Source of the DNA: an uncultured Ignavibacteria bacterium
GTDB lineage: Bacteria; Bacteroidota; Ignavibacteria; Ch128b
Assembly (NCBI GenBank): GCA_937944105.1
Contig: CALDZP010000028.1
Coordinates: 1-64,000, forward strand
Direction of reading: 5' to 3'
Length of the DNA stretch: 64,000 bases
The position numbers and the translations under genes were made by a program. Numbering within the stretch: the stretch's first letter is position 1; each line of letters begins with the position of its first letter. Under the pieces are notes generated by a model. The model made no database searches. It saw only the letters and a list, made by a program, of their open reading frames with translations, and was not told the origin of the DNA. Positions 35,565 through 47,264 of the stretch are shown here, in pieces.

Positions 35565-38500
35565 ATGAACGAGAATAATTCAAAAAAATACTGGAAAAGT
35601 TTAAGAGAATATTACAATCCTGAAGAATTAAAAAAAATAAAAGAAGATGAATTTTTAGAAGGGACTATTGACGGAATTGATTTATCGGGTATGCCTCCAA
35701 TTTCAAGAAGAAGATTTTTTGCTTTGCTTTCTGCATCATCTGCATTTGCATTTGCAGCGTGTTCTAATTACAAAGATAAGGGAGAGATTGTTGCTTACAA
35801 TAAAAAGCCCGATGAAGTTATTATTGGTAAGGCAAATTATTATGCATCAACATTAAATTGTTGTTCTAATAATTGCTCTGTCCTTGTAAAGACTCGTGAA
35901 GGTAGACCAATAAAAATAGATGGTAATCCAGATAATCCTATAAATCGGGGAAAAATTTGTGTTAGGGGTCAAGCTTCAATACTCAACTTGTATGATCCAG
36001 AGAGATTAAAGAGTCCCCTGCAAAAAAGTGGCGGGAAACACTTTGTGCCGATTAGCTGGAGAGAGGCTAATAAAACCATCACAGCTGCATTAAAAAATGC
36101 AGTTAATCAGAATAAAGAAATTGCCATTATTTCAAACAAAATAACTTCACCTACCACAGCGTTGGTCTTAAATGAATTTATTGCTAAATACCCCATAACA
36201 CGAATTTATTCATATTCAAGTTTTTCAAATCAAAATAAATTAGCTGCTTGGAAGGAAGTTTATGGAACAAATTTTCTACCTTCAGTTAATTTGAATAAAG
36301 CTAAAGTAATTTTAGCCCTGGAAAGTGATTTTCTTAATACCGATGGTGATGTTGTAAAACAAATAAGAGAATTCACTCAAACAAGAAATGTAAATGACTT
36401 AAAGAATTTTAGTCGACTTTTTGTAATTGAAGGAAACTTAACATTAACTGGTTCAAATGCTGATTATAGAATTAAATTGCGACCTGATTTTCATAAAGAA
36501 TTTTTGTATGGTTTATTAAATGAATTGTTGAAAAGAATAAATTCAAATCTTCAATTACCAGATAAACTTATTTCTAATATAAATTCAATCAATTTAGATT
36601 CTATAACTTCTAAATTTGGGCTTCCAAAAAAAGAAATTGAAATTCTAGTTAATGATTTAATTTCAAATCGTGGTAGAGCAATTGTGCTGGGTGGTAATAC
36701 ACTTGGTAAAACTGAACATATTCTCATTAACATTATTAACGAAATTCTCGATGCAACAAAACTCTATGATTTCAACTCAACTTATGTAAATATTGTGGAA
36801 GAATCGTCAGTAGAGGATATAAAAAATCTAATTGATAAATTAAACAGTAATCAAGTTGGTGTTGTTATCAATTTTGATTCAAATCCCGTTTATGATTTTG
36901 CATATCTTAATTTTGTTAGTGCTTTGTCAAAAGTCGAGAATGTTATAACTCTATCAGAACAAAAAACTGAGACCACAGCGGTAAGTAAATTTATTCTTCC
37001 TATTCATAACGATCTTGAAAGCTGGAATGATTTTCAGACTCGTAGTAATTATTTAAATCTTCAACAGCCTGTGATCTCACCGATATATGATACCCGACAG
37101 AAAGAGTCCATCTTAATAACTTGGACAACCGAAGAAGTCTATTATGATTCAATTTATCAGAAAAAATTAAAATCGAGATGGCAAAAAGAAATCTACCCGA
37201 AATTTTCATCTAATTTGGATTTTGATACATTCTGGTTTTCAAGTTTACACGATGGGTTTATCGAGCTTAAAATTACGGATTCTGTCACTCCTAAATTTAG
37301 ATTAACATCGTTTGAAGATAATTTTAATCCAAGATATGATAGTTTAATGCTTTCAATTAGACCTCATCCATACTTGTTCGATGGTAAATTTGGAAACAAT
37401 GGTTGGTTACATGAATTACCACATCCAATTTCAAAAGTTGTTTGGGATAACTATGCTGCCATTCCTCCTTCTTTAGCAAAAAAGATGAATCTTCAAAATG
37501 GTGATGTGGTGGAAATAAATAATGGCTTGAAAAAAGTCAGGGTACCAGTATTTATTCAAGCGGGTTTGGCTGATAATTTAATTTGTGTAGAAGCCGGGTA
37601 TGGAAGAGAGGAGTGTGGTGAAATTGGAAAAGGAATTGGTTTTAATATCAATTTTCTAATTAATCCGAATTCAAATTTACCATATAATGATTATGTCCAA
37701 ATTTCAAAAACTAAAGAAAAATATGAATTGGTAACAGCTCAAGAACATCATTCGCTTGATGATACTTTCGTTAAAGATTTTCATAGAAAAAGAAAAATCA
37801 TACAGGAAGGTACATTAACTCAATATGAAAAAGATCCTGATTTTATTCAAAAAGAACGACCTGAACTAATGAGTATTGTACACGAGTTTAAGTATGAAGG
37901 CGTAAAATGGGCAATGGCAATTGATATGAATAAGTGTATTGGTTGTAATGCTTGTGTTGTCAGTTGTGTTGCAGAGAACAATATTCCAATGGTTGGAAAG
38001 GAACAGGTTGCTAAAGGTCGAGAAATGCACTGGATGAGAATAGACACTTACTATTCTGGAACACCTGACGATGTCGTTGTTAGTAATCAACCAATGTTAT
38101 GTCAACATTGTGATAATGCTCCATGTGAAAATGTCTGCCCAGTTTCTGCAACCAACCATAGCCCGGATGGCTTGAATCAGATGGCTTACAACAGGTGTGT
38201 TGGAACAAGGTATTGTTCAAACAACTGCCCTTATAAAGTTAGAAGATTTAATTTCTTGGATTTTAGAAAAGAATTTGCTACAGAATATCAATATCAGGAG
38301 CCACTTAATTTTCTTAATAATCCTGAGGTAACTATAAGATCACGCGGTGTTATGGAAAAATGTACATTTTGTGTACAGAGAATTATGGAAGCTCGACAAG
38401 AGGCAATTCGAGAAGGAAAAAATTTTGATGGAGCTGGAGTAACTACCGCATGTCAACAAGCTTGTCCTTCAAACGCAATTGAATTTGGTAATATGTTAGA

Positions 38501-38627
38501 TAAGAATTCAGAGATCTCAAAACTTAGAAATCATAAGTTAGCTTATTATGTACTGGAAGAAACTAATGTTAAACCAAATGTGACTTACATAGCAAAACTT
38601 AGAAACATTAACTCGGAGAATTTATAG
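35565..38627 (+). CDS. actB: Alternative Complex III subunit ActB (fused molybdopterin-like and iron-sulfur parts)
   Basis: 1020 residues. It begins with a cytoplasmic N-tail and a Tat signal ([21 protein letters not shown]; Cys66 a possible lipid site). The B1 part (about 90-730) has the fold of molybdopterin oxidoreductases, starting with the CCSNNC-type cluster region, but in ACIII it carries no Mo cofactor. The B2 part has four cysteine groups: [37 protein letters not shown] and CTFCVQRI...CQQACP, expected to bind three [4Fe-4S] and one [3Fe-4S]. The fused form is typical of Rhodothermus-type ACIII. The stop overlaps the actC GTG start (TAGTG). Confidence 0.95.
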   Translation: MNENNSKKYWKSLREYYNPEELKKIKEDEFLEGTIDGIDLSGMPPISRRRFFALLSASSAFAFAACSNYKDKGEIVAYNKKPDEVIIGKANYYASTLNCCSNNCSVLVKTREGRPIKIDGNPDNPINRGKICVRGQASILNLYDPERLKSPLQKSGGKHFVPISWREANKTITAALKNAVNQNKEIAIISNKITSPTTALVLNEFIAKYPITRIYSYSSFSNQNKLAAWKEVYGTNFLPSVNLNKAKVILALESDFLNTDGDVVKQIREFTQTRNVNDLKNFSRLFVIEGNLTLTGSNADYRIKLRPDFHKEFLYGLLNELLKRINSNLQLPDKLISNINSINLDSITSKFGLPKKEIEILVNDLISNRGRAIVLGGNTLGKTEHILINIINEILDATKLYDFNSTYVNIVEESSVEDIKNLIDKLNSNQVGVVINFDSNPVYDFAYLNFVSALSKVENVITLSEQKTETTAVSKFILPIHNDLESWNDFQTRSNYLNLQQPVISPIYDTRQKESILITWTTEEVYYDSIYQKKLKSRWQKEIYPKFSSNLDFDTFWFSSLHDGFIELKITDSVTPKFRLTSFEDNFNPRYDSLMLSIRPHPYLFDGKFGNNGWLHELPHPISKVVWDNYAAIPPSLAKKMNLQNGDVVEINNGLKKVRVPVFIQAGLADNLICVEAGYGREECGEIGKGIGFNINFLINPNSNLPYNDYVQISKTKEKYELVTAQEHHSLDDTFVKDFHRKRKIIQEGTLTQYEKDPDFIQKERPELMSIVHEFKYEGVKWAMAIDMNKCIGCNACVVSCVAENNIPMVGKEQVAKGREMHWMRIDTYYSGTPDDVVVSNQPMLCQHCDNAPCENVCPVSATNHSPDGLNQMAYNRCVGTRYCSNNCPYKVRRFNFLDFRKEFATEYQYQEPLNFLNNPEVTIRSRGVMEKCTFCVQRIMEARQEAIREGKNFDGAGVTTACQQACPSNAIEFGNMLDKNSEISKLRNHKLAYYVLEETNVKPNVTYIAKLRNINSENL

Positions 38628-39997
38628 TGAGAACAATTGATTATTCAATTGAACATCCCGTAATTGAACAAAATCCTTCATTGAATTCAATCAATGAAGA
38701 TATAGCACGCCCATTGGAGACCAAACCACCTAAAGGTTGGTATATTGCAATTTCAATAAGCCTGACAATGCTTTTAATTGGTGCAGTAAGTTTAGGTTAC
38801 ACTTTTTATAAAGGTGTTGGTGTGTGGGGTGTTAATCAACCTGTTGGGTGGGGATTTGACATTGTAAATTTTGTTTTCTGGGTTGGTATTGGACACGCAG
38901 GAACCCTGATCTCAGCAATTTTATTTTTGTTGAGACAAAGGTGGCGAACTGCAATTTCAAGGTTTGCCGAAGCTATGACAATTTTTGCTGTTATGTGTGC
39001 TGGATTATTCCCGCTAATTCATACAGGTCGACCATGGTTAGATGGTTATTTATTACCTTATCCAAATCAACATGCTCTCTGGGTTAATTTTACATCGCCT
39101 TTGTTGTGGGATGTGTTTGCAGTTTCAACATATTTCACTGTTTCATTAGTTTTCTGGTATATTGGTTTAATTCCAGATCTTGCAACACTGAGAGATCGAA
39201 CTAATAATAAAATTAAGAAGCTAATTTATTCTATATTAAGTCTGGGATGGCGACATTCTAACCGTCACTGGCAACATTATGAAATGGCTTATCTAATTTT
39301 AGCAGGATTTGCAACTCCACTTGTTCTCTCTGTTCATACAATAGTTAGCTTTGATTTTGCCGTTTCAATTATGCCAGGATGGCATACTACAATTTTTCCG
39401 CCATATTTTGTTGCCGGAGCTGTTTTTTCAGGGTTTGCAATGGTTCAGAATGTTTTAATTGTAATTAGAAAAGTTTTTAAGATCGAACATATTATTACAT
39501 TGAATACGCTTGAAAAAATGAATAAGGTAATGCTTGCTACTGGACTTATGGTAGGTTATGCTTATGCAATGGAATTTTTCATTGCATGGTACAGCGGTAA
39601 TCCAATTGAACAATTTGTTTTCTTAAACAGAGCCTTGGGTCCTTATGCGTGGGCATATTGGACTATGGTTGCTTGTAATGTCATTTTTACACAATTATTC
39701 TGGTTCAGAAAGATTCGGAGATCTATTCCTGTAATGTTTGTAATTGGTGTTCTTGTTAATGTAGGAATGTGGTTTGAAAGATTTGTGATTGTTGTTACAA
39801 GTTTATCAAGAGATTATTTACCTTCGAGCTGGGGAATGTATATTCCAACAATTTATGATATAGGAATTTTGATTGGTAGCTTTGGTTTATTTTTTACACT
39901 CATATTCTTATTTATTCGAACATTACCTGTTGTTTCAATTGCTGAAGTCAAAGCAGTTTTACCTGGATCTCAGCCATCACACGGAGGTCACAATTAA
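38627..39997 (+). CDS. actC: Alternative Complex III subunit ActC (NrfD-like quinol-binding membrane protein)
   Basis: 456 residues with about ten transmembrane helices. It belongs to the NrfD/PsrC family and includes the conserved segments [39 protein letters not shown] and [20 protein letters not shown] split over loops and helices. Together with ActF it forms the quinol-oxidising membrane core of ACIII. It begins GTG overlapping the actB stop and ends on the actD-actE start (TAATG), so all act genes are translationally coupled. Confidence 0.95.
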   Translation: MRTIDYSIEHPVIEQNPSLNSINEDIARPLETKPPKGWYIAISISLTMLLIGAVSLGYTFYKGVGVWGVNQPVGWGFDIVNFVFWVGIGHAGTLISAILFLLRQRWRTAISRFAEAMTIFAVMCAGLFPLIHTGRPWLDGYLLPYPNQHALWVNFTSPLLWDVFAVSTYFTVSLVFWYIGLIPDLATLRDRTNNKIKKLIYSILSLGWRHSNRHWQHYEMAYLILAGFATPLVLSVHTIVSFDFAVSIMPGWHTTIFPPYFVAGAVFSGFAMVQNVLIVIRKVFKIEHIITLNTLEKMNKVMLATGLMVGYAYAMEFFIAWYSGNPIEQFVFLNRALGPYAWAYWTMVACNVIFTQLFWFRKIRRSIPVMFVIGVLVNVGMWFERFVIVVTSLSRDYLPSSWGMYIPTIYDIGILIGSFGLFFTLIFLFIRTLPVVSIAEVKAVLPGSQPSHGGHN

Positions 39998-41136
39998 TGG
40001 AAGATAAAAATCTTTATGCAGTTGCTGCGATATTTGATAATGTAAATAAATTAGTTAAAGCTGTTGATAAAATTAATGAAGCGGGCTACAAAGAGTATGA
40101 TGTGCATTCGCCATATCCAATTCATGGTTTACCACAAGCAATGAAATTAAAATCTTCAAAACTTGGTTATGTTACTTTGTTCTTCGGTTTTGCTGGAGCG
40201 ATATTTTCTTTTCTTTTCATGTACTGGGTAAACGTTATTGATTATCCTCTTGTTGTGGGTGGAAAACCTTTCTATCAATTACCAGCTTATATCCCTGTAA
40301 TGTTTGAAGTAACAGTGCTTTCAGCAACAGTTTTTACTGTTGTCTGGATGCTGTTTGTCATGTTTAAATTTCCTAATGCAAGTCATCCTCTTTTAGAAAC
40401 CGATTATATGAAAAAAGTTAGTGTGGATAGATATGGGATTTCAATACAAGTTAAAGATGAAATTTTTGATTTAAATCAAGTTAAACAATTATTTAAGCAA
40501 CTTGGAGCAGAAGAAGTTCATGAGATATATTATAAACTGAGTGAATTAAAAGATAAACCTAAAATATTCGACAAAAAATTTATCTCTTTTCTTGGTTTAA
40601 CTGTAATCATTGTTTCTGGAATTACATATTTTATTCTTAATCAACTCTTATTTATGTCACCTTTCAATTGGATGCATGAGCAATTTAGAATTAATCCTCA
40701 AACCACAACTACTGTTTTCAAAGATAATTTTGGAATGAGAACACCTGTGGAAGGAACAGTTGCTCGTGGTTATCTACCTTACCCATTCAAAGGAAAACCA
40801 ACTGAGGCTGAAAATTTATTAGTTAATCCTTTAATCCCCTCTAAAAGTGTTTTAGAACTTGGTAAACAAAAATATTTAATATTCTGTTCACCTTGTCATG
40901 GAAATTATGGTATGGGTGACAGTCGCCTGAGAGGTCAATTTCCAAATCCTCCAACCTTACATTCTGATAGAATTAGAAATATGAAAGATGGAGGAATATT
41001 TCATATAATCACAGATGGACAAAATGTAATGCCTGGTTATGCGTCACAAATAACTGAAGAAGAAAGGTGGGCAATTATTCATTACATAAGAGTTTTACAG
41101 AGATCAGTAAATCCAAAGGAGAGCGATTTAAGATGA
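39997..41136 (+). CDS. Alternative Complex III ActD-ActE fusion protein
   Basis: 379 residues that join two normally separate subunits. Residues 1 to ~185 are ActD (DUF3341): the N-terminal AVAAIFDNVNKLVKAVDKIN, then DVHSPYPIHGL, then two membrane helices. Residues ~195-379 are ActE: a membrane helix (FISFLGLTVIIVSGITYFIL), then a monohaem cytochrome c with CSPCH (297-301) and distal Met in NVMPGYASQIT. In Rhodothermus they are separate proteins and ActE is a lipoprotein; here the fused helix replaces the lipid anchor. The frame continues without interruption and ends in an ATGA overlap with actF. Confidence 0.9.
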   Translation: MEDKNLYAVAAIFDNVNKLVKAVDKINEAGYKEYDVHSPYPIHGLPQAMKLKSSKLGYVTLFFGFAGAIFSFLFMYWVNVIDYPLVVGGKPFYQLPAYIPVMFEVTVLSATVFTVVWMLFVMFKFPNASHPLLETDYMKKVSVDRYGISIQVKDEIFDLNQVKQLFKQLGAEEVHEIYYKLSELKDKPKIFDKKFISFLGLTVIIVSGITYFILNQLLFMSPFNWMHEQFRINPQTTTTVFKDNFGMRTPVEGTVARGYLPYPFKGKPTEAENLLVNPLIPSKSVLELGKQKYLIFCSPCHGNYGMGDSRLRGQFPNPPTLHSDRIRNMKDGGIFHIITDGQNVMPGYASQITEEERWAIIHYIRVLQRSVNPKESDLR

Positions 41137-42317
41137 GTGCAGAATTTCAAAATTTTGATAAGAAAAATTTACCAGTAAAAACTAAATATATTGCTTTTGG
41201 TATTTTGGGAGTTGGAATCATTTTAAGTCTTCTTGCATTTATTATTGATTTTAAGCGGGCTGTAGCAAACTACAATATTATATTTACTTTCCTTATTAGT
41301 ATTGCTGTTGGCAATCTTTTTTGGTTTGCAATTGAATATTTATCAGGTGCTGTTTGGTCCACCGTTATGAGAAGAATAAATGAAATTTTTATTTCATTTA
41401 CACCTGTTTTTTTTGTTATAGGTTTATTTGTCATATTTAATACTCATTCTATTTTTCATTGGTCTCATGAAGAAGCAGTAAAAACTGATAAGCTTTTAGA
41501 AGCAAAATCACCTTATCTTAATCAAAGTTTTTTTACCATCCGATATATCATATATTTTTTGTTCTGGACTTTGTTTGCTTTTATGATGACAAAAAATTCA
41601 TTAAAGCAAGATGAATCTAAAGATCAAATTCTTACATATAAAAATTCAAAACTTTCGGCAATCTTTATTCCTATCTTTGCAATTACTTTAACATTTTTTG
41701 CAATTGATTTCTTAATGAGTACAGAACCTCATTGGTTTTCTACAATTTTTGGAGTTTATTATTTTTCTGGAACAGCACTTGCATCACTTGCAGTTGTAAC
41801 GCTTACTATAGTCTTACTTCATGAAAAAGGTTATTTTGGAAATCTACTTAAGAGGGATCATTTTTATAATTTAGGTGCTCTCCTTTTTGCATTTGTAAAT
41901 TTTTGGGCATATATAGCCTTCAGTCAGTTCCTTTTAATTTGGTACGCCAACCTTCCTGAAGAAACTTTCTGGATGATTCATCGATGGGAAAAAGGTTGGG
42001 AGATTTTTTCTTTTATCTTAATTTTCGGACATTTCTTAATCCCATATTTTTCACTTTTATCGCAACAAGCAAAAAGTAATCTAAAAAGATTAAAAATAAT
42101 GTCAATCTGGATTATTCTAATGCATTTTATAGATTTATATTGGTTAGTGATGCCTTCGCTATACAAAGAATTAACTTTTGGTTGGATAGAAATTTCTTTT
42201 ATGATTCTTGTAACTGGAATTGTGTTGACTCTTTTTGTAATCCGATTTAATAAACTTAAAAATATTATCCCTATTGGTGATCCTAAGCTCAAAAGAAGTC
42301 TGGAGTTTCACTTATGA
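41133..42317 (+). CDS. actF: Alternative Complex III subunit ActF (NrfD-like)
   Basis: About 394 residues, with ten predicted membrane helices, a paralogue of ActC. The frame is open further upstream to 41067, but the ATG at 41133 that overlaps the actDE stop (ATGA) is the right start, since the preceding residues translate the end of actDE in another frame. Conserved parts include IAVGNLFWFAIEYLSGAVWS and FAFVNFWAYIAFSQFLLIWY in separate helices. It pairs with ActC in the membrane and overlaps the next cytochrome gene by ATGA. Confidence 0.93.
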   Translation: MSAEFQNFDKKNLPVKTKYIAFGILGVGIILSLLAFIIDFKRAVANYNIIFTFLISIAVGNLFWFAIEYLSGAVWSTVMRRINEIFISFTPVFFVIGLFVIFNTHSIFHWSHEEAVKTDKLLEAKSPYLNQSFFTIRYIIYFLFWTLFAFMMTKNSLKQDESKDQILTYKNSKLSAIFIPIFAITLTFFAIDFLMSTEPHWFSTIFGVYYFSGTALASLAVVTLTIVLLHEKGYFGNLLKRDHFYNLGALLFAFVNFWAYIAFSQFLLIWYANLPEETFWMIHRWEKGWEIFSFILIFGHFLIPYFSLLSQQAKSNLKRLKIMSIWIILMHFIDLYWLVMPSLYKELTFGWIEISFMILVTGIVLTLFVIRFNKLKNIIPIGDPKLKRSLEFHL

Positions 42318-43264
42318 AGAATACTTTGAAAAAGATAAATCTATTACAGGATGAGATAAACTTTAAAGAATTATTTACGAATCCAGCGAGGTTATTTGGT
42401 TATTCTTATTTTTATGTCTTAATTGTACTTGTTGGAATTGGTATATACTTTGTTCAAAATCTAACATTAATTAACAAAAATTCAATTGTTCCTGTTGTAA
42501 AGTCTGATACATTAAATGTTGAAAAAGATCTTCCTTTTTCTTTACCTGTAGACATTCCTCCAGTAGATGTTTTCAAGTTAAGTGAAGCAACACCAGAGCT
42601 GGTTGAAAAAGGGAAAATTTTCTATAATGCAAATTGTTCTTCATGTCATGGTGAATCAGGTAAAGGTGATGGACCAGCCGGAACATTCATGAAACCGTTA
42701 CCGAGAAATTTTACAACCAGTGAGGGCTGGATTAATGGAAGAAAAATTTCCGAGATGTATAAGACTTTACAGGAAGGAATTATTAAAAGTGGTATGCCAG
42801 CATTCAATCATATTAATCCAGAAGAATTATTTGCTGTTATTCATTATATAAGAACATTTGCAAACGACTTTCCGAAGGACTCAAAAGAAGAACTACAGAA
42901 TTTAAATGATACTTATAAACTTTCAGAAGGAAAAAAATCAGCTGGTCAAATTCCGACTTCGAAATCTTTTTTCCTTATTCTTACTGAATCCTCAGCAAAA
43001 AGAAATATGTTTAATCAAATAGTTCAGAGACTAAATAATGATGCCAAGTATGATTATTTAATTATTTCCAAGGAAAGATTTGCTGGTTTCCTTGCTAACT
43101 TAGACAATCAGAACTTGAATGAAAAAGAGTTTTATAATTTACTGAAAATTAACCCAATCTTATACGGCATTAGTCCAAAATTTAATTTGTTAAATGATAT
43201 TGAAAGAAAGAACTTTTTTGAGTATTCAATGAGTTTTATAAGCAAAAGAATGGAGAAGATGTGA
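42314..43264 (+). CDS. Membrane-anchored monohaem cytochrome c
   Basis: 316 residues. One N-terminal membrane helix (about 34-53) is followed by a cytochrome c domain with CSSCHGESGKGDGPAG (haem Cys108, His112) and the distal Met in SGMPAFNHI. A C-terminal ~100-residue extension starting near KSFFLILTESSAKRNMF has no recognised domain. It probably shuttles electrons between ACIII and the oxidase, given its place between actF and SCO, or is an extra ActE-like subunit. It overlaps actF by ATGA and the SCO gene by one base. Confidence 0.88.
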   Translation: MKNTLKKINLLQDEINFKELFTNPARLFGYSYFYVLIVLVGIGIYFVQNLTLINKNSIVPVVKSDTLNVEKDLPFSLPVDIPPVDVFKLSEATPELVEKGKIFYNANCSSCHGESGKGDGPAGTFMKPLPRNFTTSEGWINGRKISEMYKTLQEGIIKSGMPAFNHINPEELFAVIHYIRTFANDFPKDSKEELQNLNDTYKLSEGKKSAGQIPTSKSFFLILTESSAKRNMFNQIVQRLNNDAKYDYLIISKERFAGFLANLDNQNLNEKEFYNLLKINPILYGISPKFNLLNDIERKNFFEYSMSFISKRMEKM

Positions 43265-44049
43265 TGAAATTATTTAGATTTTTCTTTGTTTTTATTTTTC
43301 TGGTTTTGCTTTCAAATTTTTGTAAAATTTATCCCAACCAGGATGTAACAAAAAAAGCTGCTCTGGAGGAACAACTTGGTAAATATATTCCTTTGACATC
43401 CAAATTTTATAATGAATATGGAGACCAAGTAACATTAAAAAATTTGATTAAGAAACCAACTATTTTAACATTGGTTTTTTATGAATGCAAGGGGATTTGC
43501 ACTCCACTTTTGACAGAACTTGCTGAAGAAATTAATAAAGTTGATCTTCAACTGGGTAAAGATTATCAAATTATAACGATAAGTTTTGATCCCGAAGAAA
43601 CACCAGCCCTCGCTAAAGCTAAGAAAGTGAATTACATTAAACTACTAAATAATAAACCTCCAGAGGATGCATGGACTTTTTTAGTGGGCGATTCAGTTAA
43701 TATATACTCAGTAACAAATTCAGTGGGATTTTATTTTTTTAAAGAAGAAGATCAGTTTGTTCATCCAGGTGCATTGATTTTTATTTCACCTGATGGAAAG
43801 ATAACTCGTTATCTTCTTGGAATTGATTTTTTACCGTTTAATATTAAAATGGCAATTCTTGAAGCTGGGGAAGGAAAAGTTGGACCTACCATCGCTAAGC
43901 TAATAAAATTCTGTTATGCTTATGATCCTGAGGGTAGGACATACGCATTAAATATTACAAGAGTCATAGGAATTTTAACATTAATTGCAGTAGGAATTTT
44001 CATAATTTTTTTGATTTCAAAACCAAAGAAAAAGTCTGAGGTAAAATAA
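43264..44049 (+). CDS. SCO1/SenC family copper chaperone
   Basis: About 261 residues from the ATG at 43264 (TGATG overlap; the GTG at 43261 is less likely). A signal peptide precedes a thioredoxin-like fold with the copper-binding CKGIC (CxxxC) and the distal His in [16 protein letters not shown]-terminal membrane helix ([20 protein letters not shown]) anchors it. SCO proteins deliver copper to the CuA site of oxidase subunit II, encoded 3 kb downstream, so the location fits. Confidence 0.93.
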   Translation: MKLFRFFFVFIFLVLLSNFCKIYPNQDVTKKAALEEQLGKYIPLTSKFYNEYGDQVTLKNLIKKPTILTLVFYECKGICTPLLTELAEEINKVDLQLGKDYQIITISFDPEETPALAKAKKVNYIKLLNNKPPEDAWTFLVGDSVNIYSVTNSVGFYFFKEEDQFVHPGALIFISPDGKITRYLLGIDFLPFNIKMAILEAGEGKVGPTIAKLIKFCYAYDPEGRTYALNITRVIGILTLIAVGIFIIFLISKPKKKSEVK

Positions 44050-44051
44050 TA

Positions 44052-45707
44052 ATGACAACTTTAAATGTTCCAATTAATGAAGGAAATGGTAATCATTTGG
44101 ATTATCTTCATTCACCAAAAAAGTATAAAGGTATTTTAAATTGGATTCTATCGACAGACCATAAAAAAATTGGTATTCTTTATCTAATCTCAATGCTAAC
44201 GTTTTTTTCTGTAGGTGTTTTTTTTGGTTTTTTGATGAGGTTAGAGCTAATTTCACCAGGGAAAACAATCATGGAGCCTCAAACTTACAATCAGATTTTC
44301 ACTCTTCATGGAGTGATAATGATTTTTCTTTTTATAATTCCTGGGCTTCCAGCAGTCTTTGGTAATTTCTTTTTACCGATAATGATTGGTGCAAAAGATG
44401 TTGCTTTTCCAAGACTTAATTTATTCTCATGGTGGTTGTTCATTACAGGTGGTTTAGTTGCATTAATTTCATTATTCTTACCAGGTGGACCTGCAGATAC
44501 AGGGTGGACGTTTTACATTCCTTATTCGGTGAGAACTTCTACAAATGTAATTCCAGCATTGATCGGAGCTTTTATACTTGGCTTTTCTTCAATTTTAACG
44601 GGATTAAACTTTATAACTACGATTCATCGTTTGAGGGCTCCTGGAATGTCCTGGTTTAAGATGCCTTTGTTTGTTTGGTCACTATATGCCACAGGCTGGG
44701 TTCAAATACTTGCTACTCCAATTGTCGGTATTACTCTTTTACTTGTTGCAATTGAAAGATGGTTTGGAGTCGGAATTTTTGATCCATCACTTGGTGGTGA
44801 TCCAATTTTGTATCAGCATCTTTTCTGGATTTATTCCCATCCTGCTGTTTATATTATGATTCTCCCTGCTATGGGAGTTATTTCGGAAATTATTCCAGTA
44901 TATGCGAGAAGAACAATTTTTGGCTATAAATTTATTGCTTTTTCAAGTTTGGCTATTGCACTTTTTGGTTCTTTAGTATGGGCGCATCATATGTTTACCG
45001 TTGGAATGAGTGATACTGCTATGTGGATCTTTTCACTTCTAACTTTTCTTGTTGCTATTCCAAGTGCAATTAAAGTTTTCAACTGGGTTTCAACTTTATA
45101 CAAAGGTTCTATACTACTTGAACCAGCCATGTTATTTGCGCTTTCCTTTATTTTTAATTTTACTATTGGAGGATTTACCGGTTTGATGCAAGGTGCTTTA
45201 GCTCTTAATATTCATATTCACGATACCTCTTTTATCGTTGCTCATTTTCATTATGTAATGTTTGGGGGAACAGGATTTGGAATTTTTGCTGCGCTGCATC
45301 ACTGGTTTCCAAAAATGTTTGGAAAAATGTATAACAAAAAGGTAGCAAAATTATCGTGGCTATTTCTTTTCATTGGATTTCAACTGCTTTACTTCCCGTT
45401 GTTTATAGCCGGTTATCTTGGAATGCCAAGAAGATATTATGATTATTTACCTGAATTTCATATCTGGCATTTTATTTCTACAATAGGTAGTTGGATTTTG
45501 ATTACTGGACTAATAATTATGTTCACTAATTTAATTATAGCTTTACGAAAAGGTGCAAAAGCTCCTGCTAATCCATGGGGTGGGGTAACACTTGAATGGT
45601 CAATTCAATCTCCACCAACTCATGAAAATTTTGAAGTGATACCTGTTATTGAAAACGAACCTTATGATTACAGTCATTTTGAAGAAAAAGAGGAGATTAA
45701 AAATTGA
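44052..45707 (+). CDS. ctaD: Cytochrome c oxidase subunit I, A2-type
   Basis: 551 residues, 12 or more membrane helices, with the haem and CuB ligands in conserved places: helix II His in [22 protein letters not shown] in helix VII and HFHYVMFGG in helix X. In helix VI it has [12 protein letters not shown] (Tyr261-Ser262) instead of GHPEVY, so the proton-channel Glu is absent. That is the marker of the A2 subfamily, as in Rhodothermus caa3. It reduces oxygen to water and pumps protons. It begins 3 bases after the SCO gene and overlaps subunit III by ATGA-type coupling. Confidence 0.96.
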   Translation: MTTLNVPINEGNGNHLDYLHSPKKYKGILNWILSTDHKKIGILYLISMLTFFSVGVFFGFLMRLELISPGKTIMEPQTYNQIFTLHGVIMIFLFIIPGLPAVFGNFFLPIMIGAKDVAFPRLNLFSWWLFITGGLVALISLFLPGGPADTGWTFYIPYSVRTSTNVIPALIGAFILGFSSILTGLNFITTIHRLRAPGMSWFKMPLFVWSLYATGWVQILATPIVGITLLLVAIERWFGVGIFDPSLGGDPILYQHLFWIYSHPAVYIMILPAMGVISEIIPVYARRTIFGYKFIAFSSLAIALFGSLVWAHHMFTVGMSDTAMWIFSLLTFLVAIPSAIKVFNWVSTLYKGSILLEPAMLFALSFIFNFTIGGFTGLMQGALALNIHIHDTSFIVAHFHYVMFGGTGFGIFAALHHWFPKMFGKMYNKKVAKLSWLFLFIGFQLLYFPLFIAGYLGMPRRYYDYLPEFHIWHFISTIGSWILITGLIIMFTNLIIALRKGAKAPANPWGGVTLEWSIQSPPTHENFEVIPVIENEPYDYSHFEEKEEIKN

Positions 45708-46330
45708 ATCAAATAGCTGAAACTTTAGCGAGTGAGCATATCCATCGGGATGAGGTCGGTGCTAAAATTGGAATGTGGCTTTTTCTCTTTACAGAATTGA
45801 TTCTATTTGGTGGTATGTTTTTAGCTTATGCTGTTTATAGATTTTCTTATCGTGATTATTTTGCTTTAGCTTCAAAAGAACTTGATGTCTTCATTGGGTT
45901 GATAAATACACTTATACTGCTTACAAGTAGTTTGACAATGGCAATGTCGATTACGGCACTTAGAAGAGGCAATAAAAAATTGTCACTGATTTTTTTATCA
46001 TCAACAATAATATTTGCATTGCTGTTTCTTGTTAATAAATATTTTGAGTGGTCAGCAAAATTCAATCATGGTTTGTTTCCAGGTTCTAACGATTTACTAT
46101 CTCTTCCTCGTGGTGAAATAATTTATTTTGGCTTGTACTATGTTATGACTGGTTTGCATGCAGTGCATGTCATTATTGGTATGATAATACTTCTTTTTAT
46201 GTTGTTTTATATTAAATCTAATAAGGTTAATCAAGATTATTATATTATGCTTGAAAATAGTGGTCTTTACTGGCATTTAGTTGATATTATCTGGATTTTC
46301 CTATTCCCATTATTTTACTTAATTCATTGA
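45704..46330 (+). CDS. ctaE: Cytochrome c oxidase subunit III
   Basis: 208 residues with five membrane helices: [18 protein letters not shown] near the N-terminus, [15 protein letters not shown] and [19 protein letters not shown] at the end, the standard COX3 signatures. It stabilises subunit I and its proton entry side. It overlaps the end of subunit I by 4 bases and precedes subunit IV by 8. Confidence 0.95.
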   Translation: MNQIAETLASEHIHRDEVGAKIGMWLFLFTELILFGGMFLAYAVYRFSYRDYFALASKELDVFIGLINTLILLTSSLTMAMSITALRRGNKKLSLIFLSSTIIFALLFLVNKYFEWSAKFNHGLFPGSNDLLSLPRGEIIYFGLYYVMTGLHAVHVIIGMIILLFMLFYIKSNKVNQDYYIMLENSGLYWHLVDIIWIFLFPLFYLIH

Positions 46331-46338
46331 GGTAAGGT

Positions 46339-46626
46339 ATGGAACACAAAAATAATCACATTGTTGGATACGGAACTTATATTTTTGTCTGGTTAACTCT
46401 TGTTACACTTACAGCTTTGACGGTCACAGTTGCAAGTTTTGATTTAGGAGGCTTTTCAATTGTCGTTGCTTTAATTATTGCTTCGGTTAAAGCTTTGTTA
46501 GTAATGTTAATTTTTATGCATCTGAAATTTGATGATAAAATTTTCAGAATTTTTGTTGCAGTCGCATTTTTAACTTTAATGATTTTTATAGTTTTAACAT
46601 TTTCTGATTATTCATTTATCAGGTAG
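46339..46626 (+). CDS. ctaF: Cytochrome c oxidase subunit IV (bacterial type)
   Basis: 95 residues with three membrane helices and the pattern YGTYIFVWLTLVTLTALTV ... VKALLVMLIFMHLKFD of the prokaryotic subunit IV (CyoD/CtaF-like) proteins. It is an assembly or stability subunit without cofactors. SD is GAGGTAAGGT. It sits between subunits III and II. Confidence 0.9.
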   Translation: MEHKNNHIVGYGTYIFVWLTLVTLTALTVTVASFDLGGFSIVVALIIASVKALLVMLIFMHLKFDDKIFRIFVAVAFLTLMIFIVLTFSDYSFIR

Positions 46627-46631
46627 GAAAT

Positions 46632-47264
46632 ATGATATTAAACGCATCTAATTTCGTAAAAGAAGTTGACGGAGTATTTTTATTTATTCTCGGGATTTCT
46701 TTGTTTTTGTTGGTTTTGATAACTGTTTTAATGGTTGTATTTGTTATAAAGTTTAATAGAAAAAGAAATCCTAGATCAAAAAATATAAAAGGAAATATGG
46801 CTTTAGAAATAATCTGGACTGTCATTCCAACGTTGCTTGTTGTCGGTATGTTTTATTATGGATGGTATGGATACAAAAAAATGACAGCGGCACCAAAAGA
46901 TTCTTTTGAAATTAATGTTACTGGCCGAATGTGGGTATGGGAATTTACATATCCTAATGGGAGAAAAACTGATACATTAGTAGTCCCGATTAATAAACCT
47001 ATTAAACTTAATCTTAATTCACTTGATGTAAATCATTCTTTCTTCATACCAGCTTTTAGAATTAAAAAAGATGTGATTCCAAATAAAAACAATTACCTCT
47101 GGTTTATTTCAAATGAAGTTGGTGTTTATGATATAGCATGTGCTGAGTATTGTGGACTCAGACATTCATATATGTACTCAAAACTTTATTCTCTGCATCA
47201 AAATGAATTTGAAAAATGGTATGGTTCGGTTTCAGATACTGTTTCATTGAAGACAGGTAAATAA
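46632..47264 (+). CDS. ctaC: Cytochrome c oxidase subunit II
   Basis: 210 residues. Two N-terminal membrane helices, then the cupredoxin domain with RMWVWEFTYPNG, the CuA ligands VNHSFFIPAFR (His) and CAEYCGLRHSYM (two Cys, His, Met). There is no fused cytochrome c, so this is an aa3-type enzyme served by separate cytochromes, unlike the caa3 of Rhodothermus. The position after subunits I, III and IV is unusual, as subunit II is commonly first. The stop overlaps the haem O synthase start by one base. Confidence 0.95.
   Translation: MILNASNFVKEVDGVFLFILGISLFLLVLITVLMVVFVIKFNRKRNPRSKNIKGNMALEIIWTVIPTLLVVGMFYYGWYGYKKMTAAPKDSFEINVTGRMWVWEFTYPNGRKTDTLVVPINKPIKLNLNSLDVNHSFFIPAFRIKKDVIPNKNNYLWFISNEVGVYDIACAEYCGLRHSYMYSKLYSLHQNEFEKWYGSVSDTVSLKTGK

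Noticed and set aside
41067-41132. Longer N-terminus for ActF
   Set aside because: These 22 codons overlap the end of the ActD-ActE fusion in another frame; the ATGA junction at 41133 is the standard coupling seen throughout this operon.
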